From Candidatus Omnitrophota bacterium (GTDB lineage: Bacteria > Omnitrophota > Gorgyraeia > Zapsychrales > Fredricksoniimonadaceae), in NCBI GenBank assembly GCA_903861305.1, contig CAIOTT010000029.1, positions 1-41,371 on the forward strand: a stretch of DNA of 41,371 nucleotides. The letters are read 5' to 3'. The first letter of the stretch is position 1, and each line of letters opens with the position of its first letter. A model generated the notes under the pieces. That model saw only the letters and a list, made by a program, of their open reading frames with translations. It was not told the DNA's origin and did no database searches. Shown here piece after piece: positions 38,104 to 41,371 of the stretch. A program made the position numbers and the translations under genes.

Positions 38104-38984
38104 TTCTGCTCCGTAACACCTATAAAAAGTTCGTGCGGGCTCGAAAACTTCTTTCGGAACGTTCTCTTAACGTGCTGCGCGATCATGGCCGCTTCACGCA
38201 TGGATATATCCCCGGCCATGCCAAGAACGGCGATGATCTCGATCACATGGCCAGCCTTATTCACCCGAAGCTCTTTTATAGAGGCTCCGGAACGTGCTTT
38301 CCGTAATATTGCCTCAATTGAAGCAACGGTTTTCTTATCACATGAAGCATCCATGAGCCCCTGGAACGACTCTCTCAGGAACTTCACGCTATAAACGATC
38401 AAAAAGAAAGCCGTAAGAATGGCACAGGCATAATCCAGGACCAAGGCACCCGCCCGGGCCAATACAACCGTCACCATCGTCATAACCGACAAAAGGAATG
38501 ATGCGTTAAGGATGAACCCGGTCTCTTTCTCATCGATCTCAGGCAGATCGATGATCTTTTTTCTGGTCCACAATATAAGCCCAAAACTGGCGATCCCGGT
38601 TATCATGGCGACCCAACCCGCCAATAATTCCGGTGGATAAAGCGTATGAAAAAATGCCAAATGACTGATCGATAAAAATAAAACGCTTGTGCTTAACGTA
38701 ATGATCGCCGATGTACCCAAAACAATGATCAGCTCAAGTTTGTCGGGGTTAAAGTACTGATGTATCGCCCCACGCCCCGGATGAGAGCGATGAATGCGCA
38801 GCATGGTCACAACAGCAATAAAAACACCGAAAAGCGAGAACATGCCTGAAACAAGCAAACATTTTGAACCCGTCAACAACCCGAATATTGTGCTGACAAG
38901 AAAGAAGGATAAAAATGAATAGAACAGGACGTACGCGATCTGCTCCTTGTTATCCTTCACTGAATTCCTGGCCATTTTTGTCAT
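38100..38984 (-). CDS. Degenerate CDF-family (MamM-like?) protein
   Basis: ORF 38100..39110; likely start MTKMARN at 38984 because the upstream part overlaps the magnetochrome gene. TM topology and CDF-type C-terminal LFIGVTE end. Confidence 0.65.
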   Translation of the reverse strand: MTKMARNSVKDNKEQIAYVLFYSFLSFFLVSTIFGLLTGSKCLLVSGMFSLFGVFIAVVTMLRIHRSHPGRGAIHQYFNPDKLELIIVLGTSAIITLSTSVLFLSISHLAFFHTLYPPELLAGWVAMITGIASFGLILWTRKKIIDLPEIDEKETGFILNASFLLSVMTMVTVVLARAGALVLDYACAILTAFFLIVYSVKFLRESFQGLMDASCDKKTVASIEAILRKARSGASIKELRVNKAGHVIEIIAVLGMAGDISMREAAMIAQHVKRTFRKKFSSPHELFIGVTEQK

Positions 38985-39000
38985 TGCCCTTCTCCGGAAA

Positions 39001-39747
39001 TCATTTAACGCTCCCGTTAAGGCCGAGAATGGTATGACAATTCGAACAAACCCCTCTGAAAGCGTGCATTTGCGTTGCAGAGGCAGGTATGGCGATATCC
39101 GGCTTGACAATATGGCAATTTTCGCAAACTCCGCGAAATTTATGGATCATAACAGCATCACGGAATATCGGCGGCGGCGCAACAGGTTGGGTTAGCGCAA
39201 CAGGCGCAAGCCCGCCACTATTCACGCCGGGAATCCGTATTTTGAACTGGCAACGGGGACACTGCGTATAACCTCTGCTCTCGGCATATGGATCATTGAA
39301 TATAGAATTACAGCGGGGGCACTTTATACTGACGGTATTCTGACTTAACGCTCTTGACTGGGCCCTCATAGGATAAACGGGCCTGGCCAATGCAACCTGC
39401 TGGGCGCAACCAGGCGTATACGCAGCTGCCTGGGCGCAATTGGGAGCGTACGCGATCTGCTGAGCTCCCGTTGTTGCCGGCGGGAAACATTGCGGTGCCG
39501 AGGGGCACGTCACACAGTTAGGCGGGACAAATGCCGCCTGCCTGCCACCTCCCGACATAATGATCCCTTCCTGTTCCTGATTCTGATTTGGGACAGGTAA
39601 AGACCGCTCTTTGGTCGTGAACATGATGTAACATAAAAATGTTGCTATCACGATCACAGCCCCGCCCAACAACCAGACATGACTGGCCTTTGTAACGGCG
39701 TGAGGGCTCTTTTTAACGTGTGATCCTGTCGTAAAGTCGTCTTCCAT
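39001..39747 (-). CDS. Membrane-anchored double magnetochrome protein with a zinc-ribbon-like segment
   Basis: TM; CPRC-N18-CPRC; MIHKFRGVCENCHIV and QMHAFRGVCSNCHTI, magnetochrome-type HxFRGxCxxCH motifs. Confidence 0.85.
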   Translation of the reverse strand: MEDDFTTGSHVKKSPHAVTKASHVWLLGGAVIVIATFLCYIMFTTKERSLPVPNQNQEQEGIIMSGGGRQAAFVPPNCVTCPSAPQCFPPATTGAQQIAYAPNCAQAAAYTPGCAQQVALARPVYPMRAQSRALSQNTVSIKCPRCNSIFNDPYAESRGYTQCPRCQFKIRIPGVNSGGLAPVALTQPVAPPPIFRDAVMIHKFRGVCENCHIVKPDIAIPASATQMHAFRGVCSNCHTILGLNGSVK

Positions 39748-39773
39748 GCGCAGATCCTTTCATTATTTAAAAC

Positions 39774-40220
39774 TTACATACCACCAGGACGTATCCCGAC
39801 CCGGCCAGAAACACGGGCCTGCTGCCCCTGTCGGTCCACTGTAAAAACGATCGGGACACCGGGATCAGCCGTCTGGATCAGGAATTGGAACTGATCCTGA
39901 TTTATGATGCTGATCCCGTTCCAGCGCTGGATCACGTCTCCCTCCTTGATCCCCGCGATCGAAGCCGGAGAGCCAAGGAACGTTCGTGACACAAGGATCC
40001 CGTTCGAATCCAAAAGATCATACTGTTGTTTTACGGCAGGGGTGAGTTCTATGGTTTCAACACCCAACCATAACCTGGGGTCAACGGTCTTGATCCTGGA
40101 CTCCCCTTTATTGAACAAAATAAGGAGGACGAACACGATCGCGACAAATATCAAGACCCAGACCATATAGGTGATCGAATCGTCTGGCACCTCTTCCCGA
40201 TGACGCCGTCCTTTATCCAT
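39774..40220 (-). CDS. Membrane-anchored PDZ protein (MamP/MamE PDZ-like)
   Basis: N-terminal TM; GILVSRTFLGSPASIAGIKEGDVIQRWNGISIINQDQFQFLIQ. Confidence 0.82.
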   Translation of the reverse strand: MDKGRRHREEVPDDSITYMVWVLIFVAIVFVLLILFNKGESRIKTVDPRLWLGVETIELTPAVKQQYDLLDSNGILVSRTFLGSPASIAGIKEGDVIQRWNGISIINQDQFQFLIQTADPGVPIVFTVDRQGQQARVSGRVGIRPGGM

Positions 40221-40229
40221 AATTCCTTG

Positions 40230-41075
40230 TTAGCTGCCTGTTCCAGTTGACGGATTTCGTTTGCCCAACCGCACCTTAACGCTATCGCACTTCAAACAGC
40301 CAAAACAACGCACGCATGTAGAATTCCCGGGATCGTCGCTGATATTGATATCCACCGGGCAAATATCCCTGCATTTCTGGCAGTCTTTACATTTCTTGGT
40401 ATCAACATCCATCTGCAAAAGGCTGTATTTGTTAAAAAACCCGAATATCGCACCAAGAGGACAAACCAGCCTGCAGAATGGCCGCTTGACCATAACAAAA
40501 AGACCAATAAACAAAACCGCGATCAATATCTTTATGATGAACAATAGACCAAGCGTCTGAACAGAAACAGCCGGCTCGCCGTAGACAGGAATAACTGGAT
40601 TCCAAAGGACCCACGGCATCGCCGCCTGAATGGTGCCCATGGGGCAAACTTTTGAAAACCATGTCTCCTGTGTCACCCAGGGTAAAAGGATGACCAGCAG
40701 CAACAGGACGAGATACCTGAACGACGACAACTTTTCCGGGAGCCTGAACTTGACGCTTTTGATCTTATACAGCATATCCTGAAGCCATCCGAACGGGCAC
40801 ATCCAGCCGCACGCAAGCGCGCCAACCGAGATCCCTATCGCAGAAATATATCCGGCCAAAAGGTAAGGCAATTTATGAATGGTCATAAAATGCTGGATCG
40901 TCCCTATCGGGCAGGAAAAGAATGCCGAAGGACAACTATGGCAATTAAGGACCGGAATACATGCGCTTTTAAGCTCGCCCTGATAGACCTGCCTGGTCTT
41001 CAGGAAGCCAAGATACATGTTCATCAAGATAGCCGAGCATCCTTGCGTCAATAGGCGGATATTCTGCAGATCCAT
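40230..41075 (-). CDS. NapH-like membrane polyferredoxin (paralogue of 25215..26078)
   Basis: CHSCPSAFFSCPIGTIQHF, CGWMCPFGWLQD, CRLVCPLG, CKDCQKCRDICP and CVRCFGCLKC. Confidence 0.85.
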   Translation of the reverse strand: MDLQNIRLLTQGCSAILMNMYLGFLKTRQVYQGELKSACIPVLNCHSCPSAFFSCPIGTIQHFMTIHKLPYLLAGYISAIGISVGALACGWMCPFGWLQDMLYKIKSVKFRLPEKLSSFRYLVLLLLVILLPWVTQETWFSKVCPMGTIQAAMPWVLWNPVIPVYGEPAVSVQTLGLLFIIKILIAVLFIGLFVMVKRPFCRLVCPLGAIFGFFNKYSLLQMDVDTKKCKDCQKCRDICPVDINISDDPGNSTCVRCFGCLKCDSVKVRLGKRNPSTGTGS

Positions 41076-41079
41076 CGCC

Positions 41080-41211
41080 CTACTCCAGTCCTATACACGC
41101 CATGCACATGGTGGCACCGTTATTTTGTATCTCAAGCGCATCGTTCGCGCTATTCCCGATAAAAAACAGGATGAAAGCGAAGAAGAGCACGGTCATCACC
41201 TTCTTTGGCAT
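41080..41211 (-). CDS. Small (43 aa) TM/secreted protein ending in CMAC: MPKKVMTVLFFAFILFFIGNSANDALEIQNNGATMCMACIGLE
   Basis: Below the ORF-track cutoff; hydrophobic N-terminal helix and a CxxC motif, immediately upstream of the NapH-like gene. Confidence 0.6.
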   Translation of the reverse strand: MPKKVMTVLFFAFILFFIGNSANDALEIQNNGATMCMACIGLE

Positions 41212-41230
41212 AAATACCCTTTCAGAAAAA

Positions 41231-41371
41231 CTACTGGGCCTCGATCCAGGTCATCTGTTCCTGGCAGCGCGGGCAGGCCGGGAACCCTGTCTTGCCGCAA
41301 CCAGGACAAACAAACGTGCCGACATACCCGTTCCAGAACATGGCGACCTTGCATACGGGACAAAGCGAAAC
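41231..41371 (-). CDS. Partial zinc-ribbon/double-CxxC protein, runs off the right edge
   Basis: In-frame translation VSLCPVCKVAMFWNGYVGTFVCPGCGKTGFPACPRCQEQMTWIEAQ*. Confidence 0.65.
   Translation of the reverse strand, partial: VSLCPVCKVAMFWNGYVGTFVCPGCGKTGFPACPRCQEQMTWIEAQ

Noticed and set aside
1-41371. CRISPR arrays, rRNA genes, transposons, prophage
   Set aside because: No repeat-spacer pattern, rRNA-like stretch, transposase/integrase or phage structural ORF seen.

Overview
This 41 kb window looks like Omnitrophota (Candidatus Omnitrophica). The giant secreted-protein N-terminus (MVELSPGFNPPVLKGIKVH...FDFILDKGD...) and the PEP-CTERM proteins support that, but this is lineage inference only. 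Positions 1-18.8 kb are mostly ordinary: PEP-CTERM proteins, a phosphoesterase, a transglutaminase-like protein, an aldo/keto reductase, PilZ, a 1856-aa secreted protein, a LysM amidase, PTS IIA, pyruvate kinase, and an Mla-type ABC/STAS operon. From ~18.9 kb to the right edge there is an unusual, almost entirely minus-strand accessory region. It has two parts. (1) A compact operon (~34.2 to 19.6 kb) runs selD (Cys-rich N-terminus, AhpD-like C-terminus), methyltransferase, three 2-hydroxyacyl-CoA dehydratase/double-cubane-type proteins plus their activator ATPase, a membrane-anchored trypsin-like protease, a NapH-like polyferredoxin, a membrane-anchored NifX/NafY-like protein, a membrane-anchored PDZ protein, tRNA-Sec, selA, selB, a second trypsin-like protease, and a small TM protein. 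(2) An operon entering from the right edge (~41.4 to 35.1 kb) encodes a zinc-ribbon protein, small CxxC protein, NapH-like polyferredoxin, PDZ protein, double-magnetochrome protein, three CDF-family proteins (one clearly MamB-like, one fused to a NifX-like domain) and a PAS/Cys-rich sensor. Together these resemble a taken-apart magnetosome (MamE/MamP/MamB/MamM) toolkit merged with selenium and low-potential electron machinery. The strongest single discovery candidate is an in-frame UGA at 24307-24309. It interrupts the PDZ protein, reading through it restores a complete PDZ domain, a bacterial-SECIS-like hairpin follows it, and the next gene is tRNA-Sec. This suggests an undescribed selenoprotein in a magnetosome-like cluster. 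I could not run any searches; all homology calls are from motif recognition.
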